Source: Angiostrongylus vasorum (taxonomy: Eukaryota > Nematoda > Chromadorea > Rhabditida > Metastrongylidae). Taken from it: a DNA stretch of 64,000 nt. A program made the position numbers and the translations under genes. Below, in pieces: positions 48,197 to 60,139 of this stretch. The stretch spans positions 1,582,501-1,646,500 of the forward strand of contig JADANN010000018.1 in NCBI GenBank assembly GCA_018806985.1. The letters are read 5' to 3'. The notes beneath the pieces were generated by a model. It did not search any database. It had not been told where the DNA came from and was given only the letters and a program-made list of their open reading frames with translations. Positions within the stretch are counted from its first letter, which is position 1. Each line of letters begins with the position of its first letter.

Positions 48197-49299
48197 TTTT
48201 TAAAAGATTAATCGAACAGAATTTTATTCACAACCTGGACGGTCATCAAGACGTTTTACAAAAACATTTTTGTTTACAGATACAGTCGAGTGGAGAACAA
48301 CCAGTATTTTATTATACTGATAAGCTACTTGATCAACGCCAAATTGTCGTGTTGGCCTATCGGTACAATAAGATATTGATTATTCAAAGCGAGATTAAAT
48401 AAGAGTCCGTTTATGAGAATATACAGAGAACGCTGTGAACAGGCATTGGTAAAATCGAAACATTCGTATACCACATAAAAATCAGAATCAAAAAGCAAAT
48501 GAAAGTTAAGAGATACAAGCTAGCGCGAACTACGATGAACGAATCAAAATGCTTCAGTATCAGAAAATACGAATTTGAAGAGGCTTAGGGAAGAAAATTG
48601 TCACGCACTATCAATACTCGCTCCGGTTGTGAACTGATACGCTTTGTTGAAAATCAGGTGATCACGTCCTTAATTTCTGTCGTTCTCTTTTTGCCGCCTC
48701 TGATACTTTTGCGTTGAAGAGGTTCACAAGGACGTTTTCGTTTCTGCCAACTAACAAACAAGAGCGCCATGATCACCTACACGAATGTTTATAGTCAATG
48801 CGACATTCCGGTAGGGCAAATATTCTCCCAAGGAGCGTTGCTTACCAAAGGCTCTGAAATTGCAGGTGACTTTATACGGCTGCTAATTTCATACTTTCTG
48901 TCCTAATTCTACAGAAGATAAACTCACCAATATCGACATTTGGAGTGTATCGCATCTGTAAGTTAATGTGATCGGATGGTGGATATCTTGAGTAAGGAAG
49001 AAAGTGCAGCGATGTTTGATCCAGACCTTAGAATAGCGTTAATAATTCATTACAACGTCAGATATAACTGTCTAGAGAAAAGTAATTTTTTTAAAAATAA
49101 ACAACATTGATAATGTCAATGTGCGAAAGATTAATGCAGCACTTTCATGTTTTATTGCAAAGGAGTGCATCACTGTTAGAACTTCCCCCGAAGGTTTGGC
49201 GTACAACAGCGTGCGAAACTGCTTTCTTAGTTAGCCCCTCTAGGTTTGTATAATCTGCCGAAGTCACATTCGGCTAAACGTTTTGGATAAAAGGGTAAC

Positions 49300-49527
49300 A
49301 AAGATGAACCTTTCGCCATTGAATAGTCCCTGAGAGATGCGCCATTCATTCGATTTCATCAAACATCGTTGGTGGTGACTGAGGCCTACACAATGACTCG
49401 CGGTGGCCCAGCGATGTTTCGATGGTGGTGGGAGGGTGTTTAATGAACGTAGGGCGCAGGATCGAGCCCATATGTATTGGTGTATTGCAGAGCATCTCTA
49501 ATCAATGCGCTACAAGCGGCCCACCGT
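49300..49527 (-). repeat. SINE family 1 copy
   Basis: Reverse copy with an internal deletion: CCTGAGAGATGCGCCATTC, then GCATCTCTAATCAATGCGC. Confidence 0.6.
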
Positions 49528-50264
49528 TGACACCAGCAAAATGGCAAGAATAAGATGCGAAATCGTTGGACTCACATTGCCGAATATCCCGGTGCCGCTT
49601 TTTGTTCCCGACCACTTCAGTCATTTTGACAGTTGTCATCTCACAGAGTTCTCCTCTATGGTTTTAGTTGCTTTGGGAATCCCCGATGAGTGCATCAGTT
49701 TGTGTAAACATTTCCTTAGAACTGCTTATCTCTTAGCAACAGTACCCTGCACAGAACGCAAGGTTCAGTAGATGCAGAGGACGCTCTTCCATTGCGTCGC
49801 AACTTCTTGTCAGCGGAGTAATGTTGGCTGCGATCTCACTCAGGACCAACATGTTAGTGGCAGCGGTAAACGAACTGTGCGGCACTCAAAGTAGATAATC
49901 ATTCAGTCGATCGTTGCCTCTTTCGTTTTCTATTGCTCTCCTTAACAAAAAACACGACCTTCTTACCTACCGAAGAGATTTTGGGATGATCTGTATTGAA
50001 TCCAAATATACTGCGTGCAAGATGAGTTTGAAAAACGGAACTTTTCTTAATTGTTTTAACTTCCAAAATCTCGGTAACAATATACGGACAAGGAATCGCG
50101 CAGCACTCAAAAAAATTAATGTTGAGATGAGGGCTCAGCGTGTTTCTCGGCCGATTTCGCAAAATTTTCAGAGATGTTCGATGTGTGGAGGATGGAACAG
50201 TTACAATGGCCTGTCTGCATCATTTTGAAAGCACGAACACTTTGGCGAAATCTTTGACTTTTTT

Positions 50265-50420
50265 CTTTTCTGCCTAATATTTTCTTCACGGCAGGGTGTG
50301 CAATAGTACCATAATGATGCTAAGATATTTAACCCGCAGTTCCCATTTCCATAGGTTCACGTGTTCCGCACTGCACAAATGGAGTCCTTCATATATCTTA
50401 CTCAGAGCTAGTTTTTTTCT
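50265..50420 (+). repeat. SINE family 2 remnant
   Basis: TTCTTCACGGCAGGGTGTG, then TGATGCTAAGATATTTAAC and AATGGAGTCCTTCATAT; the central core is degraded. It lies about 350 bp 3' of the last pax-1 exon found. Confidence 0.45.
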
Positions 50421-50770
50421 ACCCTAACCGAGCTTTGGGGAGAAAAAAATCGACGTTGAACTCACTGTAGAAATGTGTGACTATGTCTAAGCAATGCAGT
50501 TGAAGAAAATTTTAGACATGTTTCGAAAAATACTGTTCTATAAGCAGTTTGACAATAGCCTAACAGCAATCAGAAAAAACCGTCTTATGACAGCTACACG
50601 GAAAATGCGACATGATGAATTTCAAATTGATGAAAGCACCCTAACTGAGCTTAAAGCATCAGACTAACTGATAACTTAAAATATGAACTAGTTTATAGAA
50701 AAAAATTACCACCAGAAACGCTCACGATGTTGAAAGCACGAGCTATCAAAAAGTTCCAATTGTGACTCAC

Positions 50771-53550
50771 TTCTAGGCGTTTTACTCCTTAGTATCCGAC
50801 TAATACTGCTCACTGATGGGACATTGTCCTTGTTACAAATTCCGTCAATTACAAGTCGATCGCGGATTTCCCACGAAAAAATACCCGGATCCGAACATTT
50901 CAGCAGTCGAATGTACTCCACTACCTGCGTTCATAAAACAATTGCTGGATATCAGATTTTTGTAAATTCCATTTGAATGTTGGATGTGAAGTCACAAGGA
51001 GAAAGTGCGAAGAAATACTGAAAAACGTCAACGTTGTCATCTGACACGGAGACCGGACAACAATTTATAGAAAAAGTGGTTCATAGAAAGATTAGGTCCA
51101 GGTGTTTTAAAGTAGGTGTTCATAGGCTATACTTAATGTTATGCTGCTTGAGAACGACCATAAGAGACATTAAGTGGTGAGAAGAGAAATATTCATTCAA
51201 AGTCGACCACCTTTGGAGTTGTGACTCGAGGTTTGCTGCCTCCAATTGTTCCTGGTTCAATCGAACCATTTTCCACATATCTGAAAATCTTACTCCAACT
51301 AATTTACCACCAGTGCATGTCTCAAGACTGGAATTAGACCGAAAAGTTGAAAAAATATTGTAATTTTAGTTTGTCAGTAAAATAAGGTACATTGATCATC
51401 CATACTGAAATTGAATTAAAGCCGGTTCACAAATGACATTTCACCTAGAACGATGGAAGTATATACCATCGAGATGATTTGTTGAGCAATTCTTGATCAC
51501 TTAAAGTCCACACCCATAGTTCATAGTTCCACCAGGCTTTAGAAGAAAGTAAAGGAAGATAAGGACCGAAAAGAAGGCCGCGGAAATCATTCAGTTGTCA
51601 GTTCGACGTTTATGCTGCTTTTTCTTCTCATCTGTCTGTCTTGAAATGGAATCGTAAATATTCGATCCACGAGCTTCATACATAGTAGTTCCCACGGCTC
51701 CTACGAGGCATGGTTCAAACGCGCTCCCCAATGTGTTCGGGTGGAATAACAAGGCTTGGAACAGCGTCCTTTACGAAACGTGACTGTTTCGTTAGACATG
51801 AAAGTGGTATACAGCCGGAAAGAACATTATTTGAAAATGCCTGCGAATTAAGAAAGCGTAGGTTTTCATGACCTGAAATTACATTTTGGTTGCTTGCAAG
51901 TGGTCGGTGCTGTCATCCGAAATGAGACAAGCCATCAGGTGATTTCGTTTTTAAAAAAATGTCCAGTAATGAACATTCAACGCCTAAACAGTCTCACAAG
52001 CATCTTTAACTTTATCGAGCAGAATGAAGATCAAGGAATATACGTCTTCGGCATCGATAAACACGCTTGACTTTCTCACCCGAATAAATTTTTGGGCTGA
52101 GACGGGAAGCACCAAGACATACAACAACTAACAAAACATTGTAGTTCGGAAACAAACAGTTCGGAAAGCTGAGAACGGAATTGTTTTCTGAACATCGATT
52201 GAGTTTGTATGGATGCAGAGGTACAATGCGAACAGTTTACAATCCAGTCGAGTGAAAACGGTATAAATTGCACATGCCAGTTGTTTTCCTTCGGTCGAGC
52301 GTTTAACGAAATTATCGCGGCTGTAGTCTTTTCGCTGTGCAGCCCAAATAGTAGAATTTTCGTACGTGAATCTAAGGAGGGAAACTTGACCTGGTGAGAA
52401 TTTTGCTCACGCATCCGTGGCTGATTCGGAGTTGTCGAGAAATGTCACAAGGTCGAATTCCTGAATGGTGCAACTCGATGATTCTAATTCTCAAAGCCAT
52501 CGGAAGCGGGCGACCGTTCACGAAGAATCCGCCCAGCTGGTTAACGTCCCCTAACGAAAGGGAATCTGGAGCTAAAATTAAATTATCATTTTAAGAAGCT
52601 GGAATTGAATTGCTACGCCATGAAATGTGATTATAAAAGTCTGATTTATTACATTTATTTATTTTATTGATCTATTACATGAAGAAGGCAGAGGTCGGCT
52701 AACAAGACTTCAAAAATCAATTTATAGTGTTGACTTTTTATTCACTGCCTTTTACAAATTTTCATGGCAGGGTGTTATTTGTGAAACAAGCATAACGATG
52801 TTGCGATATTTGCAAAACTCCGGACCGCAGGTGTTTGGTGGGAAACGAACGCGCTATTACCCTTTGCAGGGGTTTACGCATTCACCACCACACCATGCGC
52901 GTCGTTCGTTTCTCCTGCCTCTCAGCTAGTTCTACCGATCTCTGCCATCAGCAACCACCCGTCAGCGGGATTGATCTGGGGGGGCCCAAATCGGGAATGA
53001 ACCCAGTTAAGCTGAGGCTTTAGTTATAATCACATTCTTAACCGTTCTATATACTGCCTCCTCTTTTTTAATGCCAAGGTATATTGCGAAATATAACTTG
53101 AATGATGCTGAGATATTTGCAATACTCCGAGCCGTAGGTGTCTGATAGACAGGCGAAACGAAGGACCCGCATGGTGTGGTGGTGAACGCGTTACTTCCGG
53201 AAAAGGACAGTAGCGCGTTCGTTCTCCACCGCAGACACCTGTGGACCAGAGTTTTACTAATATCTCAGCATCATAGAAGTTATACTTCGTAACACACCCT
53301 GCCATTAAAAAAGAGTAGGCAGTAAATAAAAAGGTTAAGATTGTCAACCATGAAATCTGCACTTTCACTCTGGCATAATTTCTGGATTCCAAAGAAGAGT
53401 GAACGTAGGTTGTACCACTCTAGGATGGTTGTCGATTGCTGTTTATAATGGCGTTCCAAAGTTCCATCATCATGAATAGAATACGTGTAACTCACGGCAC
53501 GCGGTGGACGACAGTTGGGGAGGAGGATCGTGTGTTGGCCGGTAGTTCAT
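50771..53550 (-). CDS. pax-1: Pax1/9-class paired-domain transcription factor (pax-1), N-terminal part
   Basis: Four minus-strand exons join in phase. Exon 1 (53550-53496) starts [21 protein letters not shown] lies three codons upstream of this ATG, and its donor is a strong GTGAGT. Exon 2 (52550-52391) reads [16 protein letters not shown], then [20 protein letters not shown]. Exon 3 (51280-51211) reads [20 protein letters not shown]. Exon 4 (50924-50771) reads [14 protein letters not shown], then [15 protein letters not shown]. Together they give a complete paired domain: beta hairpin, PAI helices, linker and RED helices. The DPGIF and [10 protein letters not shown] variants are typical of Pax1/9 (Drosophila Pox meso) rather than Pax2/5/8 or Pax6. 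The protein binds DNA in the nucleus as a developmental regulator. Exon 4 ends in phase 1 at GTGAGT, so more exons lie downstream (lower coordinates); I did not find them. Intron 1 (52551-53495) holds an inverted SINE pair. Confidence 0.93.
52735..53340. repeat. Inverted SINE family 2 pair in pax-1 intron 1
   Basis: A forward copy (52735-53040) and a reverse copy (53045-53340) are nearly adjacent inside the 945-bp intron, so pre-mRNA could form a long duplex hairpin. The 3' tails read ACTGCCT and AGGCAGT at the outer ends. Confidence 0.75.
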
Positions 53551-53837
53551 CGTCGCGCTTCACTAGTCGGCAAGCCGTTCGAGCTTCCGTGTATGGCCCG
53601 ACCCATCCGACCAACAGCCACGCCCACTCAGGTCTTCCAAGTTTGTAACGACGGTAAAATCTTTCGTTACACGTTCACGGTGTCACCTAACTTGAAAATG
53701 TATCCTCTAAAATAAACAATTCATCAAGCTTATTGATCAATTCTTTAAAAAAGGTTGCTATACGAAACTGTGCAACAATTTTAGCGCTATGTTACCAGCA
53801 GACCTGCACATTCTATCCAACCATTGAACAAACTACA

Positions 53838-54031
53838 CTATGTGTCTAAATTGCTGAGCTTACACGAGGTTGATAATAAATTTTGTTTGGCTAGCGTTTG
53901 GACGTCTTCATCTTCATCTGAGTCGATGACCCGAGTCAGTGCTCCGCAGTTCTCCGTTATCTCGATGTGGCATCCTCTTGTTCGTACCGAGACGGATTTT
54001 TCTTCAGTAAATACCTCACAAACGAGGCATG
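53838..54031 (-). CDS. Candidate cysteine-rich exon of an unrecognised gene
   Basis: On the minus strand, after a GTGTGAG acceptor, the frame reads ACLVCEVFTEEKSVSVRTRG, then CHIEITENCG and an acidic run VIDSDEDEDV, ending in a stop at 53838. A donor-like GTGTAAGC lies at 53865-53858, so it could be an internal exon instead. Cys spacing and composition look protein-like, but I recognise no family. It lies about 290 bp upstream of the pax-1 start on the same strand and could be the 3' end of a neighbouring gene. The opposite strand is also open for 76 codons (53824-54054), so coding status is unproven. Confidence 0.3.
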
Positions 54032-55084
54032 CTCACACGGCAGCGCTTTTATGAAGCGCGGTTGTTGTTGATATGACTATCCATTGATAACAGTGTTTTT
54101 CAACGATTAATCCACCTTGCAGCAGTCGGTATTACGTTGACTAGCACACAGCGAATAGCAAAATCATTTAACCTCGGTAGGAAGATAATCAATATGTGTT
54201 TAAATTGCTGAGCTTACATGACAGCTTGTGTGAACTACACCATTCTTGGCTCTAGTACTCAAGCCAAAGCAAAACAGATGTCGTGTACAGCTAAACCTTG
54301 GTTAAAGAGCTTTGTCTCATAACTTCGTATCTGAGAGCAGTGAACTACATAAAGAGGCTATTTTCTATGTCAGACGTATATTTTCTCTGTATCTTCAAAC
54401 AGTTGTGCTTTCCCAACCATTGGTTGTCCTATCGTTCTATGATTCTGTCGCCTTCGTGAGATCAGTTGCTTTATGCTACATGACTTATTTTTGAATAATC
54501 ACATATTGAAAGCTACATAGAGGGTCTATTAGGATAGATTTCTTGGTTTTCAAATTGAGTCTTTATTCTTCACGACTTAGTAATGCGTCGCTTACACAAT
54601 CCGTACAAGACGTTTGTATTGAATGAGAGACAAGAATTCTATCCCAATAGCCCATCGTGCTGTATAAAACTGTTGCCACTCACTAGAACATGGGTGTTCT
54701 CATTTTTGTTTCTTTGAAAACACTTTCTTGCAACCGTAGGACACCCACGAAAAGATAGGCAACTAAGCACAAGATATGAAGTGGGGCCAAACTGTTCACG
54801 AAAAGTGCGAAACTGTATAATTTATGAGACCATATATCAATAAGTGTTAATTGTTTGCTCAGCTAGCCTGGTCGCCCAACTTACGACCGCCTACTTGCTG
54901 AGGATCGATCACGGCTCCTCATGGTGAGAAGGTGTTTGAGAGTATAAACGCAGTGTTGCACTGGATAGATCCATAAATGGTTTTGAAGAATTCCTGGCTT
55001 CGATGCTGGTAATTGCTCTTTCAGCTGGGTACTGCAAAAATCGATAAAGAGGTGAAACGACCGCCGTTCAGCAATTCTTTAGAA
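54032..55084. other. Intergenic sequence
   Basis: No supported gene. A roughly 30-bp stretch around AAATTGCTGAGCTTACA is shared between 53850 and 54205. Confidence 0.4.
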
Positions 55085-55285
55085 GTAACTCTTGCGTTCG
55101 ATTTCATTAAGCATAATGGAAGTGATTGGATGCATATTTAGTCTATACAATTTGATGAGCCCAGTGATATAATAAGCCAATATTTTTACCCTTGTAGTCA
55201 AGTCTGGCACCAATTTTCTGTGAGCCCCGAGTGATGGAGGACGTGGTTAACACTGGAGCTAGGATTAGACCACGGCACTGCACAA
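55085..55285 (-). repeat. SINE family 1 remnant
   Basis: Partial reverse copy: CGTTCGATTTCATTAAGC, then AGTCAAGTCTGGCACCAATT and AGTGATGGAGGACGTGGT. Confidence 0.5.
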
Positions 55286-55833
55286 TTCTTTTAGAGAGAA
55301 TACGACATTTTCTTGGCTTGGCTTCGTGATATCAACAACGCAATCATGAAGCGGGATAGTCTGCCCCAGTTTAAATCCTGACAATTGGAAATGCAAACCG
55401 AATGCACCTAAGAATCTCATTTCAGTGTATGTTTTTAAAAGTGTGAAGAACATGTAAAACAAAGGATTTTCGCAACCTTTCTACCGTGTGTCCTTACGAA
55501 GCTGTTGTATCATTGAAAATTCGTAGGTTGGTTGGGTCAGGCAGCAAAATGTACAGATTTAATCTGTTTATCGAGCAAGTCTGACCTCAGCGCCGAGGTT
55601 AATGCGGGCACGGGGTGGACTTTGAGCCAACAACGGGCGTTCTCGATGAATGCTTTTTGCTGCATTCCTCTGCTGCTTCTTCTTTATTTGGAAGAGTGAT
55701 TAGCACCGGGAAGCAAGCAGCTACCGCTGGCTAACTGAAATGCAGTAGCTATAAAAATTTTGAGTGCTCTACGTATAATAATCCAATAGACCAATACGAC
55801 GAATGGAAGGAAACATAGAATACTGTGTACTTA

Positions 55834-56560
55834 ATTAGTCAAAAGAACGACTTTCTATTAACCTCGACATTGATCAAATAATTCTTTACATTCTTGCTGA
55901 GCGAACGCGAGGTATTATTTTAATCTTTACGTTTCGGCGGATTTCGCCATCCTCAGAGCCTGGAAAGGTCAAGTTGACTGCAATCTACCCAACCAAACAC
56001 CTCCATAACCAAACAGTGAAAATGCTAAACTAAGATTTCAATCACATTGAATACAGAATAGCTTGTTTGCACACTCACCGCTTTCGATGAGTCTTCCACT
56101 GAATATGCCACGTGAAGACCACTCTACCCTTTGGTTTGACTTGAGCGTCTTCTATTTAATAGCCACTGGAAATGGGTATCGGTTCGCGCCAAGTTTAGTG
56201 ATTCCTTCGTTTCCTCTTTTCCTGTGCACACATTTTCAGCAGTTCGGTACATTTCTTTGATGAGCGCTTTTTTTCATGTGTGAAGGATGAGAGGAGAGAT
56301 AGTTCGCTATAATATTTTTTACCACTTGGTTCTCGATAACATTTTGTCATTTAGCCACTTTCTCAAAGTATTATTTGGATGTTTAAGAATGGAAGCCAGT
56401 TCTCGGTAGTACCACAACCTAACTGCTTAAATACGTCTTGCGTGAAAGCAACGATAGAAGTAACCAGAATACTGTTCCCATGCAATTGCCAATATACCGT
56501 CGGCTTTGAGAAGAACGCCAGTTGGTAGTATTTGCTAGCAAACATCACGCTTCGCGCACA
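55834..56560 (-). mobile_element. Penelope-like fragment of a second subfamily
   Basis: Starts with the end block GACTTTCTATTAACCTCGAC at 55850, then a hammerhead-like motif (55927-55960). From 56160 to 56410 it matches the PLE spacer between RT and GIY-YIG (CACACATTTTCAGCAGTTCG, then ATGTGTGAAGGATGAGAGG). The arm differs from the 16/22 kb subfamily but matches the 2.8 kb and 59 kb copies. Confidence 0.65.
55927..55960 (-). ncRNA. Hammerhead-like motif, second PLE subfamily
   Basis: Minus strand: GGCT, CTGAGGA, T, GGCG-AAATC-CGCC, GAAACGT. Stem II is kept with a longer loop, but the 3' side of stem I (AGCC) is lost after ACGT. Confidence 0.4.
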
Positions 56561-56754
56561 GTGTTAAGTCGTTCCGCGCGGCCGGAAGCGGCAGTTGTCA
56601 AAGGGCAACACGGATTAATATACGGTAACTGCTAGGACGCGGTTACTGTAATGCATAGATATTCGGTTACCACACTTTGAATTCTGCCGATAAATGCGTG
56701 GAAGACCTGAGAACCATCGCAATCTGATCACAAACAAATCTACCTGGTTACGCT

Positions 56755-57165
56755 CTTACTTACTTGGATACTTGGATGGCCCGTTCTCACTGGTTGTGCA
56801 GGCCCCAGTGATAGTTTCTACTTTTTCGGAGTTGTGTTGGTCTAACCATTGTGGTTTCCTGGAGTCCCGAGGTGAGCCAGTCGAAAGCCTTCCCCAGGTC
56901 GTCACCACCACAGGCAATCCCCGCCCTTGTGGATCAGAGGGGAGATTTGCCACCATGCGACTAGTTTGATACCAGGACGATGGTGGATCCTGGTATTGCT
57001 TCACTCTTGCTGGGCTTCCTGATGGAAATGTCGGACTCGTTCTTAGCTTAGGAGGCCCCCGCTATGGGGGATACAGCTACCGACTTGCCCCGCTTTACAT
57101 CGCAGCCCGACACCCAGGAACACTTCTTTGCTACAATGAGGCGATAAACCGTTTGGAGCGATTTT
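56755..57165 (+). repeat. Family 4 repeat copy
   Basis: Forward copy (ACTTACTTGGATACTTGGATG, then GGTGGATCCTGGTATTGC, then AATGAGGCGATAAACCG). Confidence 0.7.
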
Positions 57166-57589
57166 GTTTTTAACTTTTTAGAAATAAAGGAGATCTGCAA
57201 ATGACTTTTCGTGCACACGCGATTCAAGCAGTGTATGTGATAATAAATAAGGAACTAAAGGTTGCTGTAAGCGTGCTTAATAGCGCCTTTGTTGCTAAAT
57301 TTAAGCTATTTCCTTCATGAGTTCTTCATTGAGGCGAAATAAAGTGCTTTAGATGTAATAGCAAACAAAAAATTATGATTATTTCGCAAGAAGTTCGGAA
57401 GATTGATGACCTTCACAGTAATGCTAAAAAAGTTGGCAAATGGAAATAGTCACTAAAAAGAGTGCGTTCCCAAAAATTCTCGAGGATGAAACACAAAGCT
57501 GGAGCTGCGTGAGCAGTCTGTAACTACCATTTTATGTTTGGAATCACAGTGCTGCATTAAAACCCATGCTAGAAAATTTTAAGAGAAGA

Positions 57590-57905
57590 ACAACAATACT
57601 GAATGGAGCTCCAGTAAGGAAGAAGGTATGAATCATGCACAAGGACCATGCCAATTACCACACCAGGATTGTTGCAACGATGACATTCAGACGAAGAGGA
57701 AATATTGCTGCATCTAAAACGTTTATGGAGAAAATCATCATTTATCCAAGACTTCTACACCGACCCGATCACCAACTCTGACTAGGTGTATCCATATTTA
57801 AGGGAGAATGCATATGTCGTCACAGCGGTGCCCCCGACCGACAAGAGGGTGTCGAGAATCTCATATGTTATCTCGTCGGTAGAAAACCGTTCAGTAAAGT
57901 TATGT
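57590..57905 (+). mobile_element. RTE linker/RT fragment
   Basis: The frame at 57786 reads YPYLRENAYVVTAVPPTDKR and ISSVENRSVK. This aligns with the LKEDGYVVPPVLPSEIR and SVKNRTAPG region of RTE proteins. Heavily degraded. Confidence 0.6.
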
Positions 57906-58964
57906 TTTAGTGAGAAGCAAAATTACCCATTTTGCAGCATAGTTGACAGTAACTGCCTGACCTGGCTGTGTTCTACAATCTTTTCATTCCAGTCACCCTC
58001 ATCAACACAGGCGAAGCATATTGTACGACGCGCGTATTGCGCAATGACTAACATTTCGGTGGATTTGCTGTATTCAAGGATAGGAAGGGATAGGAAGGGA
58101 TCCAGTTGACATGCAATCACCTAAGTATTATCATAACTGTACCTGAAAGAACTCAAAGACCAGGTTTAAGTTGCATAGGGAACAGCTTCCACAAACATTT
58201 ACCGTTTTTCCTTTTTTGTGTCCTTCAATTAGTAGGAGATAACAGTCGTATAACGTTTACACAAGTGAGGAGTGCCTCAACCTCAGCTCTCAAATAAAAA
58301 AATAGTCATCTCGCAACATATTCAGTCCTATCCCGAAGATCAGTATTCTGTGGGTGTAATCATATGCCAGTCCGAAATACGTTATTCCAAACCTTTACCA
58401 TCTGTAGTTCGTAAGAGATCACGTACACGCATCCGAACTCACGCAGTTACTACGTCAGCCGTTTGCAAGTGTTGCGCAGTTTCTTCATAGGCATTGACGA
58501 TAGTATGCGACTGCGAGCGAAGTGGCGACATAGAGAGCTTGGTGTCAGTACAAAGGCAGCAACCGACTTCTCTAAATTGGTCCTTTTCAGACGTGACTTC
58601 GTAGCTGTTTAGATCTTTGGAAATGGGTTAGAAGAGGTTTTCTTCGCGAAACTGTTGTTATCGTGCTAGGTTTTCCCTCGAAACCTAACCTGATATGTTA
58701 TTGCTAAATATCTCAGCAAGTGTTCTAAAGAAGCCATTTAAAATGTGATGGAGACCCAGGTTTTGAGTTCTTTTCATCATAGCTGTGGGAATGCTTGCCT
58801 GAATAGGTTGTGCGTCAATTTGGTCCCATTCAGGTAGGGAAGAGGGCGAAATCTGCGGAAATGCGAGTCATTTCGGAATAAAAATTGTATTTGTAACCTT
58901 GCACCCGCTTATCAGCACTCCGCGAAGAAATTTATCAATGTCTAGATTAATAGACAGGCGGTCT

Positions 58965-59510
58965 TGGGAACTCAAGAGAGCGAACCCCAGGAACGACTTT
59001 CCATTTGCTTCGGCATTGATTAGTAATTCACTGTTTTGTTGATGAGCAGACAAAAGGTTCTTATTACATCACTTATTCACTATAGCCGACTTCTCGTCAT
59101 TTTCACATTATTCTGACCCTGGAAAGGTCAGATTGATACGCAATCTGCCCAGGCAAACACTTCCATAACGTCAACAAAAGAAGCTTAATGCATGAAATCC
59201 CATTTGAATTCCAAACAACTTCTCTTAAAGACTCGCCGTTTTTTGTTCTCCAAGAGTCCTTCAGTTATTCTCGGAGACCACCAGCACACAGTCCTGTATG
59301 GGCGAGTAATGTGCCTGGCTAAGGCAAAAAAAGCCTCGGCTGTGAGGCTAGGTCATCCGTGATCACAAGTCACTCATCCTTGCTGCTCATTTTTGGATCT
59401 TTGGAATTTATTCAAAACGCTTCAAGAGTTTTGCGCGCTAATGCTTCACATTCTTGTTTGAGGATAGTGATTTTTTTCTCCAAAATTCTCTTCATTATGT
59501 CATTGTGTCC
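58965..59510 (-). mobile_element. Degenerate Penelope-like fragment
   Basis: Contains a worn end block near 58995, the CCTGGAAAGGTCAGATTGA segment at 59117 shared with 55967, and TCAAGAGTTTTGCGCG at 59431 shared with the 16 kb and 22 kb copies. Confidence 0.55.
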
Positions 59511-59574
59511 TTTACGTGCTCAGCGATGTTTTATGCTTGACTCTAAGTTCCCAATGTAATACTTTAAGTATACA

Positions 59575-59780
59575 TCTTTAATATGCTGAGAGACAGGTGA
59601 AACGTAGGAACCGCATGGTGTGGTGGTGAACGCGTTAGACCCCGAAAAAAGGTAATAGCGCGTTCGTTCCCCCACCGTAGACACCTGCGGTCCGGAGTTC
59701 TGCAAATATCTCGGCATCATTAAAGTTATATTTCGCAATATATACACTGCCGTTAAAAAGAGTAGGCAGTAAATAATAAG
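59575..59780 (-). repeat. SINE family 2 copy
   Basis: Reverse-oriented near-consensus copy (CCGCATGGTGTGGTGGTGAA near 59612), tail ending AGAGTAGGCAGTAAATAATA. Confidence 0.7.
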
Positions 59781-60139
59781 TTAGAAACGGTCAGTGTTTA
59801 AAAAAAACTGTTAACTATGCCAATGGAATTTATGTATTGAGTTTTTCTCGTTGGGTTACGAAACTGTTTGAGAGCGTCAATTTGACCTTTTCAGGAACTG
59901 AAGGCGAAATTTTGCAAACATCAGGTATGTGAATAAATAGTAAAGCCTCGTGTCTGCTTATCAAGAAAACACCGAACTTTTGATCAATAGAGGTAAAAAA
60001 GATATTGATAAAGAAAAAAGACAAAGGACAATGGAAGGTAAAAGATAAGGAAGACAAAAGATATTAAAGAATAAAAGATAAAAAAAAAGTTAGGACATAT
60101 TGATTACTTAGTAAAGTAGTGAGAGAATATAAAATTTGA

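Larger units (their letters stand above)
48197..50770. other. Region 3' of the pax-1 paired-domain exons
   Basis: Later pax-1 exons should lie here or further left on the minus strand. The only notable minus frame (50162-49899, ending in a basic RKRKRQR run) is not recognisable as Pax. Two SINE copies and a SINE remnant are present. Confidence 0.35.
57906..60139. other. Intergenic sequence with worn repeats
   Basis: Apart from the PLE fragment (59.0-59.5 kb) and a SINE (59.6 kb), no gene is recognised; 59.99-60.10 kb is a purine-rich AAAGATA-like tract. Confidence 0.4.

Noticed and set aside
51281..51296. Extension of pax-1 exon 3 upstream (reads SKIF before RYVENG)
   Set aside because: It would duplicate the SKIL already encoded at the end of exon 2 and break the paired-domain length; the TTTTCAG there is a better acceptor and is in phase.
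53515..53715. Plus-strand ORF over the pax-1 start region with an ACAG acceptor-like site
   Set aside because: The minus strand gives an exact in-phase pax-1 first exon with a strong donor; the plus frames are the shadow of this GC-rich stretch.
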